This document shows, in pieces, positions 22,212 through 34,389 of a DNA stretch of 64,000 nucleotides. This DNA is from Trachythela sp. YZ-2020. Taxonomy: Eukaryota; Cnidaria; Anthozoa; Malacalcyonacea; Clavulariidae. The position numbers were made by a program, and so were the translations under genes. The notes under the pieces were generated by a model. It did not search any database. It had not been told where the DNA came from and saw only the letters and a list, made by a program, of their open reading frames with translations. The first letter of the stretch is position 1. Each line of letters opens with the position of its first letter. Location of the stretch: assembly GCA_016169945.1 (NCBI GenBank), contig JADLSH010000367.1, positions 8,295,501-8,359,500 of the forward strand, given 5' to 3'.

Positions 22212-23413
22212 TGGGCCTTCGCTCGAAATGTTGAAGTTCCTGTTTCATTTTTCAGTTAGTTTGATCCTGTAATGATCCCTCAAGTATATTATTTATCACG
22301 AACAACACATTCACAAATTATCAAACAAACTATGTTTTCTTTGCCCAAGTTCATCCAGGAAAATCATCCGTCTTGCTGTGTTTATACTGAGACAGATAAT
22401 CTGTCAAAAGGATGATGCATTATGTCTCTAAATCTGGCCATTCTTAACTCCCATGACTGGTTGAACAACCAAAAACTTGTGTTGACATCCACAAAAATTT
22501 GAACTGCATTAAAATTGATGAGAGTACATAAAAGTATATGAGAGTCAATGAGAGTTGAGGGTCAAACAAAACTTTAATCAGCTCCCATCATCATTTGACC
22601 TCGAGTGCTTAAAGATGAAGTGCATTCCGTTCAAACGTGTCAGCTTTGTTTACATTTTTGTATCCAAAATAACGAATTTTATAAATGAAGTGGGGACAAC
22701 TATATATATATTTTCCGCTTCCAGAGTAAAATGAAGGATCAAAGTAGGAAAATCAGGCTTTGTAAGATCATAGAATGCAGTTAAACTATTTTTGTCACGA
22801 GCTGGACACTCCAATGTACGCATGCAGTGATGTTCCAGGGGGAACGAGGGGGAACGCCATCCCCCCACTATTTTTGCTGTGGGAATGCCGTACCTCCTGC
22901 CAAAACCAAGCATGGGGGAAAGCCGTTCCCCCTGACAAGAATCAAACCTTGGTGAACAATTAACGCTGTTCATCACAACACTATTTTCATTTTGATAAGT
23001 TGACTGTAGTCGTTTACCAGCAAATTAGCTTAGCCAAAGAACATTATTTACTGATTTAGCTACGTCTAGGACAGGCCCATGGACTTTTAATGACCAGAGG
23101 CCACGCCCAATTCACTTTCACTACTAGTGGCCACACCCATTTTACTTTCATGAGCGTTCCCCCACTTCAATAATTTGCAAAACATTACTGTACGCATGCA
23201 CAGAACAGACTGTACCACATCTTTATGCACAGATTGTACATCCTGTATAAAATGTACAAATGTGCAAGAAATTATGCAATATCACACAATAATTAGCAAA
23301 ATGGAGATGTTTTGTGTGATAATGCATGTCACCATATGTCATGATCTGCAAGGCAAAATGGCGAGGAAAAAAATATCAAAGGGACCAACATCAAGTGAGA
23401 CTTCTGGTATTAA

Positions 23414-23955
23414 CCCATTAGTTTGCAATGCACCCACGCAGATGCACCCTACTTTAGTATTTTACTCTGTCTAATGCCAGATGATTTTACTCGTCAGTGG
23501 TGGGGTACTGCCAGTTAATGGGTTTACAAATTAAACTATCTGCCAGTGTCTCTTGCAATGCACCCAGATGCACCCTACTTACTATTTTACACCAGACGAT
23601 TTTACTTGTCAGTGGTGGGGTACTGCCAGTCCAGGGTGCATTTTATGTAAAGTCCATGCCAAAGATACGTCATGCAGCACTCGAACAAGGTCACACCAAG
23701 ACATTTAGAAAGAAGTTCAAATGCCATGCCAAACATTGAAATTGCTATGGCAAGCTACTGCCAATGAATTGATTGCAATATTTCCTGTGTCAATAAATAT
23801 CACCGTAGGCTTAAAATTTAGTACTTTCATACGCTAGTACGTCAAAAAGCATACGATTGTCGATTGTACGCCAGTACACTGAGAATTTCTGAAGTCCACA
23901 CCGAAGATCTGCGGTGTATTGCACTTAAAATGCACCCTGGCTGACAGTGAATAGG
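23414..23955. mobile_element. TTAA-flanked MITE, copy B
   Basis: Orthologue of 674-1106 with TTAA at 23410-23413 and 23956-23959. It is longer because the left end (GCAATGCACCC through CAGTTAATGGG) is partly duplicated at 23505-23640, giving a nested or tandem arrangement. Confidence 0.6.
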
Positions 23956-24059
23956 TTAATATATAAATCTGTGGGTTAACCATATTAAAATAAAAGAATT
24001 GTTACTATTGTTAACTAATTGGTAGGCCTTTCTTAATTTCCTCATCTTTTAACACATAC

Positions 24060-24242
24060 CTCCATAGACGGTGCATTTACGCGACATTTAAACATTCGAC
24101 TGACAAAACACTTCTTCTTGTTCATTCTCTTTGAACCAGGTCCTTCCACGAACGACAGACGAGCAGACCATTGACCAAACTACGTGCTGGTAGAAACCTC
24201 AAAATATTTGCCATTGTTTTAGGAGCCAACGCTCCAATATTT
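24060..24242 (-). pseudogene. F-box exon, broken, copy B
   Basis: Counterpart of 1199-1381. The GTATGT donor and the LPARSLVNGLLVCRLWKDLV coding part are kept, but TTA has become TGA just after QRE (near 24125) and one base is lost from the following A-run. The frame is thus broken while copy A is open. Confidence 0.65.
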
Positions 24243-24361
24243 CACTTACATTACTCGAATCCATGATGCTTTATTTTTAAGCTAATGCATTGTAAAATAC
24301 ACAAAAGGTAAAATATATACACACAATTTTGAAAGGAATCAAATGCAAGAACGTTTGTAAG

Positions 24362-24597
24362 GGTTTTCACTTGTTTACATCTATCAAACTGACATTGCGC
24401 AATTTTCCCGATTTTCTACTACATTTTCAAAGATTTTCATATTCGTTTTTCTTGATCTTTCTTCATCAATTTGGTTAGGGTTAGGTTAGGTTTTGGGTTA
24501 GGGTAGGTTTTAGGGTTAGTTACAAAGTTTTTAACTTTACTTCAAAGTTGAAAAAATGACGTAACGTCAGTTTGGTAGATGGAAACAAGTGGCGACC
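24362..24597. mobile_element. MITE with perfect 9-bp TSD, present only in copy B
   Basis: TIRs of about 30 bases start GGTTTTCACTTGTTTAC on the left and read GGTCGCCACTTGTTTCC on the inverted right. GTTTGTAAG flanks both ends (24353-24361; 24598-24606). Copy A has the single empty site at 1485-1493. The centre (24472-24525) is a run of TTAGGG-like telomeric words. A 9-bp duplication suggests Mutator- or Merlin-type mobilisation. Confidence 0.9.
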
Positions 24598-25314
24598 GTT
24601 TGTAAGTTTGTTTTTGTTTTTCCGGTGCTTCCGCTCGACAAAAGCAATTTCTTTTGACTTATTTCCTTTTTAAGCTTTTTTAAGCAAGTAAATTTCCTAG
24701 AAATCTAGCAATACCATCCTGCGACCATTTTACACATATTTTCGGGGGTTTGATAGGGAGGGGGGACCTATTAGTTTAGCCTAAGAATCGGAGAGGGGGT
24801 TATTATTTTGGGGGTGGGAGCTTACGAAGTTTCTTCCTCAAAAAAATGGTGGGGTTAATTATTAAAGTGCGGGCTATATTGTGGGCATATTCGAGAGGGG
24901 TGCTTTATAGAGGATTGACAATATATAGATAAAAAAACACTTTGATACCATAAACCAGCTTTAAAACAGGTTTACACTTCACAAATTTTGATCAAACTCT
25001 ACTTCGTCCAAAAAGACTTTGATATGATAAACCAGCTTTAAAATATGTCTACAGTTCACACACTTTGGTCAAACTGTCTGTATTTTGTTCAGAGAACGTT
25101 TGATAGTATACACCATGGCCAGTCTTAAAATAGGTTTACACTTCACACACTTTGATTACAAAGTACAGTTTGACCGAAATGTGTGAAGTGTAAGACTTTG
25201 CTCAAAGAAACTTAATTGATATTGTAACCCAGTCTTAAAATAGGGGTAGACTTCATATCAAGATTTTTTCGTTCGATAGGACTAATAGTAGAAGGTGTTT
25301 GTAGATGGAATACT

Positions 25315-25625
25315 CGAACGAAAATTTATAGACATTTTTTAGACCTAGCCTGGAGCAGTTGCGAGAAATGCTACTTAGGCCCTCTGGCAGGAATTGAACA
25401 TGCGGCCCTGCGATTCCGGTGCAGCGCTCTAACCAACTGAGCTAGAGTCCAGTTGCTGAGCATTAACCGCAAATTCGTGTATATATATGATGGGAGTGAT
25501 GCCACTATAAGGTATGGGGAAAATCTTGGGGAAAATCTTGAAAAATCTCGCAGGGCCGCAGATTCGATTCCTACCAGAGAGCCTAAAAGTTGGATTTTTT
25601 GCAACTGCTCCTCTAAAGAATTATC
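25315..25625. mobile_element. Foldback element built from two inverted tRNA-like heads
   Basis: On the minus strand 25345-25450 reads CTCTAGCTCAGTTGGTTAGA ... TTCAATTCCTGCCAGAGGG, a tRNA-like SINE head. On the plus strand 25550-25615 reads AGGGCCGCAGATTCGATTCC ... GCAACTGCTCC, the same unit inverted. The outer end has CGAACGAAAATTTATAGAC. Copy A keeps only the right arm (2320-2410), and a partial arm lies at 54636-54680. Confidence 0.65.
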
Positions 25626-25744
25626 CAAATTTACCTTTATTATAAATACCGCTCTAGATACAACAACGTTTTTAGTTTATATTTTTCAACGTCTACAATC
25701 CAATTACCCAAATTTACCTCTATTATAAATACCGCTCTAGATAT

Positions 25745-26288
25745 TTAAAAAAGAGATCAGAACGGGAGAATTTGTTGATTCTTCGCTATACGAAGATGTC
25801 AGATTCTCCGCTGCCTGAAATCAAAATGAAGAAATAACCTGGTTTCTGCATCTCAAAACTTCCCCCAAAATGCAGGAAATGCCATTTCAAAGACTCCAGA
25901 TATCAACATTCCCTTGACCCCCTAGAGTTTGCTAGCCCCCCCCCCCCCCTCCCCCAACCAAACGAACCTTATTCCGCCACTGCTCAACTTAACCTCTACA
26001 TTTCAGTTCCTTTTTAGGGAATATTCTTATCCATGCGGCGGCAAAAATAGAAATTATTATGAATGTTACGATATTTAAGTATAAGTTTCCAGTTGAGAAT
26101 ATAATGCACGCACTTGAATATTTCTCACTTTCACTTGTTAAATAATCACTACACTGAAGTCAATGTATAGTTGCATCTCATTGTATTTTGTTTAAGTTAG
26201 TGAGTTTGCAGTTATCGGTCCTCATATAGAGAATCGTATAACTGATATTATTCCCTACACTAGTTAATATATTGTAACTATGTTTAAT
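25745..26288. other. Intergenic, copy B
   Basis: A poly-C tract (25935-25955) and AT-rich sequence. No gene is seen. It is less similar to copy A than the flanks. Confidence 0.4.
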
Positions 26289-28141
26289 TCAGTATATCAC
26301 TTTGCAGTTCTCATTCTTCAAAGCATCACGCAAATATTTAGCACCTTCACTTTTCAATTCATTGTGACTTATCTCTAATTTAGTAAGTTTGCAGTTGTCA
26401 CTCTTTAGAGCATCACTTAAATATTTAGCACCTTCATATTTCAATTGATTGTAACTTATGTTTAATTCAGTAAGTTTACAGTTGTCACTCTTCAGAGCAT
26501 CACTTAAATATTTAGCACCTTCATCTTTCAATTCATTGTTCCTGACGATTAATTTAGTAAGTTTGCAGTTCTTACTTTGCAGAGCATCACTTAAATATTT
26601 AGCACCTTCATCTTTCAATTGATTCCCACTTATGTTTAATTCAGTAAGTTTGCAGTGGTCACTCTTCAGAGCATCACTTAAATATTTAGCACCTTCATAT
26701 TTCAATCCATTCCAACTTATGTTTAATTCAGTTAGTTTGCAGTTGTCACTCTTTAGAGCATCACTTAAATATTTAGCACCTTCATCTTTCAATTCATTGT
26801 TCGTGACGATTAATTTAGTAAGTTTGCAGTTCTTACTTTGCAGAGCATCACTTAAATATTTAGCACCTTCATCTTTCAATTGATTCCCACTTATGTCTAA
26901 TTCAGTAAGTTTGCAGTTGTCATTCTTCAGAGCATCACTTAAATATTTAGCATCTTCATCTTTCAATTCATTTTGACTTATGTCTAATTTAGTAAGTTTG
27001 CAGTTGCCATTCTTCAGAGCATCACTTAAATATTTAGCACCTTCGTCTTTCAATCTATTGTGACTTATGTCTAATTCAGTAAGTTTGCAGTTGTCACTCT
27101 TCAGAGCATCACTTAAATATTTAGCACCTTCATCTTTCAATTGATTGTCACTTATCTCTAATTCAGTAAGTTTGCAGTTGTCACTCTTCAGAGCATCACT
27201 TAAATATTCGGTACCTTCATCTGTCAATTCATTGTAACTTATGTCTAATTTAGTAAGTTTGCAGTTGTCACTCTTCAGAGCATCACTTAAATATTTAGCA
27301 CTTTCATCTTTGAATAGATTGTCACTTATGTTTAATTTAGTAAGTTTGCAGTTGTCACTCTTCAGAGCATCACTTAAATATTTAGCACTTTCATCTTTGA
27401 ATAGATTGTCACTTATGTTTAATTTAGTAAGTTTGCAGTTGCCACTCTTCAGAGCATCACTTAAATATTTAGCACCTTCATCTTTCAATTCATTTCCACT
27501 TATGTTTAATTTAGTAAGTTTGCAGTTGCCACTCTTCAGAGCATCACTTAAATATTTAGCACCTTCATCTTTCAATTGATTCTCACTTATGTTTAATTCA
27601 GTAAGTTTGCAGTTGTCACTCTTCAGAGCATCACTTAAATATTTAGCACCTTCATCTTTCAATTGATTGTTACTTATGTTTAATTCAGTAAGTTTGCAGT
27701 TGTCACTCTTCAGAGCATCACTTAAATATTTAGCACCTTCATCTTTCAATTGATTGTTACTTATGTTTAATTCAGTAAGTTTGCAGTTGCCACTATCTTT
27801 AATCAGTAATTTAGCGGCCAATTCACGAATAACAAAATGCTCCAGTGTACAAAGATAGATCTCAAGCTTGTGCAAGTTCTTGATGTAACTTAGAAATTCA
27901 AACAGAGCAGTAGATTCCACTGGCGCAATAATTACCTGATTCAAAAAGAATTCTTTATACAACTCTTCATCATCATCATCATCCTCGTTACAGGCAAATG
28001 ATGCAATTATTTCCATGACACGAACTTCTTGCATTTCGTGTACACATCTTATCAAAAGTAAAGTGCTGTTACTACCATATTCTATTCGTCCTCTTTCTGG
28101 CATCGAATCTTTAAATCTATACAAAGATATTTTTGAGGAAA
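26289..28141 (-). CDS. LRR exon of NLR-like receptor, copy B (17 RI-type repeats)
   Basis: Homologous to 2569-4232: same conserved acceptor (TTTCAG), same non-repeat cap with an inserted acidic run, then 17 repeats of the type KLTELNISxNQLKDEGAKYL with SDALKSDNC, ending KVIY-stop. It has two more repeats than copy A, and the order of repeat variants is not collinear, so the arrays have been reshuffled. The matching NACHT exon (44878-47083) is on the same strand but 16.7 kb away because of the inserted transposons. The LRR frame is intact although the channel-like part of this copy is frameshifted. If the gene is dead, this exon has not yet decayed. Confidence 0.8.
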
Positions 28142-28276
28142 CTGAAATTTTACCAATATTTAAAGCAATATCATTTCACGATTCATACGAAAAAATCTCA
28201 TTTTACCAAAACATACGTATCCGCCGCGCTCGATTTTCTAGTTTTGTTTTATAAATGTCGCACAAACAAAGATTGA

Positions 28277-28439
28277 ACTAGGGATCCAAGGATTGTGCAA
28301 AGTTTCAAAGAGCCATAAGTTTTGAGGAAAATGGGAGTGAAAATGGGGGGAAATTCAGTAAGAAAAACGAAAGATTAATATGGAAGCACTGAAGTACTCT
28401 GCGGCGAAGACATATTTTTGTTGAATTTTGGATCCTGTA
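28277..28439. other. Left edge of the 14.3-kb insertion in copy B
   Basis: Sequence with no match in copy A, starting directly after CAAAGATTGAA. No gene. Confidence 0.5.
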
Positions 28440-29108
28440 CAGCGCTCTCACTTTTGGGGAAATTTCCCCAAAACGGGGAAATTTGCGGAATTTTGGGGAG
28501 AGATCTGGGGAATCACATTTTTTGGGGAAATTTTTGGGGAATTTTTTGAAATAGTGGTCGAAGTGAATGGAACTGATCTTTCGACTGTTTTTGTGCACAT
28601 TTTGTTTACCTTGTGTTGATTCTGGGTTTGAATATGATAATTTTGATTACATGTGACAGACATTCTCATATTCAGTCGATTCATGCACATGTATATACAA
28701 TATTTATGTTTGATTTGCGACTTGCGAGTACCCACGTGCCAATAAACATGCATGGTGTTTCCAGAAATTATTCAATATTCACCTATACATGTTTTGAGTA
28801 TTTTAGTGCAAATGAACAAACTATAAGAAGTTAACATTAACAATTTACAGTAACATTGCTATCATTTCAGTAATATAGTAGCAATGTCACAGTTTTCGCC
28901 TTCTTCGGAAAACGTGGGATTAAAATCGCTCATATTTAATACATATCATTAATTTAAAATATTCAAAATTTATTTTCCACACAAATGACGTAATATTAAT
29001 GAAATACTTCATGTTACCATGCTACGTTCATCTAAGGAATTTTACGGATATCTGGGGAATTTTTTTGCGCAATCTAAGGAATTCTTAAATTCAGTTGTGA
29101 GAGCACTG
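28440..29108. mobile_element. hAT-type MITE, 8-bp TSD
   Basis: TIRs CAGCGCTCTCAC and GTGAGAGCACTG are flanked by perfect 8-bp repeats ATCCTGTA (28432-28439; 29109-29116). The inside has repeated GGGGAATTTT words and a 14-base palindrome GGGGAAATTTCCCC at 28456-28469. No transposase. Confidence 0.85.
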
Positions 29109-29116
29109 ATCCTGTA

Positions 29117-30645
29117 ACAGTGTAACACCATAGTTTACAAGTAAATGCAAGTAATGTTTCAGGAAAATATCTCCTTGTTCTGCAGATAAAGAATATTTCA
29201 CAATTCGCCGTGGGAAGTGTATGCGTATTTATTGCTGACGTAAATAGATGAGTCATGCATGGAATTATAGCTAGTAGCAGTATTTATATGTCATGATTGT
29301 CAAGTTCTCATGACATTTGTTTTTCGAAGGCCTATTTTTAACTTCGCTTTTGAAAATCGTGTTTTTAACGCCAAGCGTAAACATACGCAGGCAAATTATC
29401 CCCCATTTATAATTACTTGTAACAAGCTTTCCAAGAAAATGATCATTGAAACTTTGCTTTTAGTAAAAAAGATTTTATTTGTAATCTTGAGAGAGGACAA
29501 AGTTATCAAGGCAATGAATGTTGTGGATGAATAGTTACAGTAAATATTACGTCGTGTTGAAAGAAAAACATTCGTTAATCGTTATGTTTATGACTTATAC
29601 TCAGTATTAAGTTATAGAAGGACAAAGAGTAAAGAGTAGTTACATGTATGATATAGTTTAGTTTTGTAAATATTACAGGGTTCATATTATTATTAAATGT
29701 TGTGTTGAAAATTTTGTTTACAGTAATATGACTACTGTATATGTTTGTACTCTATAATTCCGGACTGTCACTTCAAATTTTGCACATGGGCGGCTATTAT
29801 ATATTAGCCCAAGTTAAGTAAGTCCAAGTCGGAAATCTGAATTGTTTGGTGAAATAGTATAAAAACTAAGGGTGTATAGTCGGCCACTGCCTTCAGCTAG
29901 AGCACAGACACAATTTTTAAGGGTATTTTTTTCAAAGCGGAAATACTGTGTAACTTTCGTTTTCCTAACAATGTCAATGACAATGCATATATAAACAGTA
30001 CTGTTGTTTACGTTCACACTTCAAACGTAATTATTTATATCACAGAAAATCAGAATTTACATTTATTTTAAAATATACATCCCAATACAATTATATCCCA
30101 TGAATTCAAGGTATACTGTAAAGTTTAAATTAACACGACTATTGGGACTGCAGGCTTTGCAGCACGTTTATATGATTCCGTTTTATACCATGGAGGTTAT
30201 ACAGTAATATAAATCGGATACTATAGTCTACACTGTTTTGATAGTTCATAATACAGATTACAGATCGAATACACGCAGTATACTATATATATCCAGCCAT
30301 CGACTTGCACAAGTTTATTGACATTGCCACATTGGCATTGCCCCTATAGTTCATAAGGCTATAGTTGTATTTGAAATAATATAGCCTTTAAACTGCTACC
30401 ACATTTACCTTCCTTATCATTTATATAATCTGCAAACTCGCATTTGAGATACAGTGCATATAAACCCAAATTAGTTTTGATTCCTTTCGAATCTAATTGA
30501 TGCGAAAGACCCAAATTTGAAAATTTTATTTCAATCGAACATATATTTTTACTGCTACGTTTCATCAAAGTTGGTAAAATTGGCCAATTCGAATCGCTCG
30601 GTTTCCCGCCGGGATACTGGTACTGCGCGGTCAATTTTAGAGCCT
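29117..30645. other. No gene recognised
   Basis: AT-rich sequence between the hAT element and the Kolobok left TIR, with only short unsupported frames. It is part of the foreign DNA in copy B and may be remnants of older elements. Confidence 0.4.
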
Positions 30646-31160
30646 GTGACGTAACATGAGTAACTCGCAGCTGTCACAGATCAATAGTAGACAGATTTAG
30701 ATTTGACGACGACGCTTTGAAGACGACGTGAATTGACCGGGGAGAACTGGGTCGACAACGCCGTCGTGTTATGATTAAATTTGATTTAGATAAATAAATT
30801 TCAAAGACGACGCTGTGGTGAATGAGGTATCGAACTTCGAAGCGACGAAGCCATCTTGTTGTTGAACAGAGTTTATTTTATATTTTAAACAGTATGAACA
30901 ACTGGATACTAAGACTTAAACGAATAAATGCTTTAAAAATTATCAAAATACGGACGTGGCCCGTGGGAACTGATTCGTCTTCGATACTTTGTCGCTTGTA
31001 TTTTCGATAAGTGACTTTAAACTATTAATTTTATAATATTTACTAGATTTTATGTTAAGTTATCATTGTAGTTTAAACAAAATAAATTTTTGTCGTTATA
31101 TTTATTCGTCATAATGTCGTGATGGTTTTTTACATTCAATAAATAAAAAATATATTTGTC

Positions 31161-32221
31161 ATGGCGGTTGGCGGTCTGCAAGCCGTTCGTGATGCTTTGA
31201 TCTTTGCTCATGCTGAAAATATTATAGACGACGAAGAATTCGTTTTACTCTACGATTACAATCAGTCCAAGACGCTTTTCCCGCATTGGAAATTTGATCA
31301 GTTTGATTTGGAAGCTTGGGACGATGTGGAGTGTGAAACTGAGATGCGGTTTCAGAAAAACGATTTGCCATCACTGATGAGATGTTTACAAATTCCTGAA
31401 CAAGTCGTATGCGAGCAAGGTACAGTCTGCAGTGGAATGGAGGGGTTATGTATTGTCTTGAGGAGATTGGCCTACCCTTGTAGGTACACCGATATGGCAT
31501 ATCGATTTGGGCGAAGTCCATCTGAGTTGTGCCTAATTTTCAACAAAGTGATAGATACCATCTACGAGACTCACCACCATCACCTTGAGAGTTGGGACCA
31601 TCCTTTTCTTGCTCCTGACCAACTGAACAACTATGCATTAGCAATACACCAAAAGGCGCCCCTCTGCAAAATTGTTTTGGGTTTGTCGATGGGACTGTAC
31701 GAAGAATAGCTCGACCAAAGTACAACCAGCGAGTGATGTATAATGGCCATAAGCGAGTTCATGCCATCAAGTTCCAAAGCATTGTTTTGCCAAATGGCCT
31801 TATCGCTAACCTGTCTGGTCCATACGAAGGTAAACGACATGACAGTACCATGCTGTACGAGTCTGGTGTGCTACCTAATTTACAACGTGTTGCTTTGTAC
31901 AACAATCAGCCACTTTGCATTTATGGTGACCCAGCGTACCCTTTGGGAATCCATCTTCAAGGGCCCTTCAAGGACAGACAACTAACACAAGAAATGCAAG
32001 CCTACAACAGAGCAATGAGTGAGGTCAGAGTGTCGGTGGAGTGGATGTTTGGAAACATCACAAAGTTTTTCAGTTTTGTCGATTTCAAAAGACAGATGAA
32101 AATCAATTTAAGTGCTGTTGGTAAAATGTATATAATTTGTGCATTGCTTGAGAATGCTCGTGCCTGCCTCTATGGCAACATTGTTTCTAGTTTTTGCAGT
32201 TCAGCCACCTTCTTTATTTGA
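31161..32221 (+). CDS. HARBI1-type DDE transposase of PIF/Harbinger (one frameshift)
   Basis: The N-terminal half (31161-31690) has a helix-turn-helix-like region around CRYTDMAYRFGRSPSELC. The catalytic core follows in two frames: DGT after GFV (first D), GDPAYP (second D, near 31930) and VEWMFGN (E, near 32037). The frames join at AAAATTG (31668-31672). One missing base in that A-run would restore a continuous family-like protein of about 350 residues, with GFVDGTVRRIARPK across the junction. The core spacing and RPKYNQRVMYNGHKR motif are typical of the family. The loss may be real or a consensus error. Confidence 0.85.
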
Positions 32222-32732
32222 ATATTTCTGGTGACATTTTTATTCTGTATTTAATTAATGCTAAATTAAATCTTAATTGTAAGCAAGCCCAGTGAGGCAG
32301 CCCCCATCCGGAAATAATGCTATTCTAAATCATAAAATAATAAATATAATATTCTTCACGGTCTAGAAGAACATTTTTACCAAAAACATTACTTTGCTAA
32401 ATTTTTCAGCAGGGCCCCCCCCCCCCCCCCTTAGAAATTGAGAGCCAGCTATGGGCTTGATTGTAAGACATCATAAGAGACCAAACATTGTTTGAAACAT
32501 TTTTGAGAATGCATGAAAATTGTATTTTTGTATAAAATTTATTTATGTTGAATATAACTATTTCAATAAGAATAAATACAAATATTGAATATATAAATTT
32601 ATTAATATAAATAATTAAATAAATTTGTAACAAAATAATCACATAATTATACAACATGTACCATGATCACATTTACAAATATACATACCATGAGTTGGCT
32701 TTAAAATTTGAATAAATACTAATTACAAGTTA
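32222..32732. other. Intergenic space between the Harbinger genes
   Basis: AT-rich, with a C-tract of about 18 at 32411-32430. It would hold both 3' ends of the convergent genes. No gene. Confidence 0.5.
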
Positions 32733-33822
32733 TTATTTATAGTAGATGTTATTAAATTTATTTGTTATTGTTTTGAATAAATTTGCCAAAACTTGTGTTT
32801 GTTGTTGTTGTTGTTCCATGATGGCCAGCATCTGTTGTTGCATCATAAAAACTTGTTGTTGTTGCTGCTGCTGCTGTTGTTGTTGGGCTTTTTGAAATGT
32901 TTGCATTTGTATTTGAAACATTGACAACTCTTTCTCACGGCTCTCACGCTCTTCTTGTTTCTCCTTCAACTCATTTTCTCGCAACTCTCTCTCCATTGCT
33001 GCTTTTTCTCTCAACCATTCGAACGTATCACCTGACTTTCTCCTCTTTCTTTCCGGAGTCTCACCATTCTCCCCACCATTCCTCTTTCTTGTCTCCCCAT
33101 GTCGTTCCATTGCCCGCTGCCTCATCTCCACTGCTTGTTTTTTCTCCTTTTCAACATTCGCTTTCTTTATAACATTCTCTCCTTCAACCCTCCTTTCGGT
33201 TTCCTCATTAATATCAATCAATTCCTCCAACAACCCCTCTGCTTCAGTCAACTCATCTCCACCAATGCCAGTCTCTCTTTCTTCCTGTGCATTTTTATTT
33301 TTTTGCTTTCTTTCAAGGACCCCATAATGGTCCCTCACAGCCCGAGCTGTCACTTCAATGCCAGGGAAGCTTGGTTGCAATTTTTTTGCCACAACGAGCC
33401 AGCCAGCACCCCTCTCTCTGGACTTTAACTTGTGCTGTAACACCCCCTCTGCTGCCAGCTCTTTTAATAGCATTAAGTCTCTTTTTTCATTCCAGCTAAG
33501 AGAAGTCCTGCAAAATATTACATAAATATGTTAAATATATACACAAGCTGAATTTCAATTTTTTGAAGTAGTTTTATTAAGTTTAACCAAACAATTAGTT
33601 CAATTTAAACCTTACTTTGGCAGGTATCCTACCTCTAATATTTTTTGAATTTAAAAAAATAAATATGAGCTTTGACTTTCACATATTTTTTATAAATATA
33701 GTATTTAATACATGATCGACATTTTTTGGGTGATGCCACCCAAAATTTTCACGTTGTGTTATAATAATCGGTTAGTTTGCTTACTTTTTCTTCTTCTGGG
33801 GATTTCCTTGAATAGCCTCCAT
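32733..33822 (-). CDS. Myb/SANT-like DNA-binding partner protein of Harbinger
   Basis: Two exons: 33822-33785 (MEAIQGNPQKKK) and 33507-32733, with a GTAAGC donor and TTGCAG acceptor in agreeing phase (2). The N-terminal 80 residues (LSWNEKRDLMLLKELAAEGV to ARAVRDHYGVLERKQ) form a trihelical Myb/SANT-like domain. Then come a long charged region and a glutamine-rich coiled coil with two poly-Q blocks. PIF/Harbinger elements encode such a protein as the second factor, which binds DNA and brings the transposase to the nucleus. The frame is intact at about 270 residues. Confidence 0.85.
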
Positions 33823-34389
33823 AATAAAATTGGGCAAAATATTTAAAACCTAAAAGTGAAAAAAACAAAGCAAAACCGTGTAAACTTTTACTGTCTTTTA
33901 ATGTTTAAAAACCCGTATAAAAGAGTATACAAATAATTTACAATACAAATAGAATATATAAGACTGTTAGACAAAGAAAAGATCTTGTTTTGGACTAGCA
34001 AACAGCTGAATTAATACTCTGTAGATTGTTATGTAATTAAGGATGGCCGTCTTGGCGGAACCGGAAACAAACTTAATTTTGCACAACTCCTATTGAATTT
34101 ATGCGCATAAATAAAATCAGTAAATACGCAAAATATTCCAAAATAACATAAATGATTACTAATAAAAATTCTTTATACAATTTTTATTGTGTACGTACCT
34201 TTTTCGAGGTAAAAACAGACAAAAAATGCTGGCGTCCTAGAGACGACGTGAAAATTTGTTTTTCGCGTCCTGAAAATGGCTATGACGACGTCGCTATCAA
34301 AACAACGCCATATTTTCGCGCCAAATTACGCATCTCACGTCGTCTTCACGTCGCGTCGTCAAATCTAAATCTGTCTAGTGTGCTAATCA

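Larger units (their letters stand above)
22537..28276. repeat. Segmental duplication, copy B, first half
   Basis: Collinear with 1-4366 of copy A. It ends abruptly at CAAAGATTGAA, and the homologous sequence resumes at 42618 (ACGAACTAAAC). In copy A those two points are only about 10 bases apart, so 14.3 kb was inserted. Confidence 0.85.
30690..34375. mobile_element. PIF/Harbinger transposon, nested in the Kolobok-like element
   Basis: GACAGATTTAGATTTGACGA at 30690 and its inverse (TCGTCAAATCTAAATCTGTC) ending at 34375 are perfect over the outer 20 or more bases and continue with GACGACGTGA-type subterminal repeats. TA flanks both ends (30688-30689; 34376-34377). A 3-bp duplication, usual for the family, is not certain. 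It contains the two genes expected of an autonomous Harbinger, arranged convergently. Insertion is just upstream of the THAP start codon. Confidence 0.85.

Noticed and set aside
28456..28469. NF-kB-like palindrome as a regulatory site for the NLR gene
   Set aside because: It lies inside a hAT MITE made of GGGGAATTTT-type words, so it is explained by the element's own repeats.
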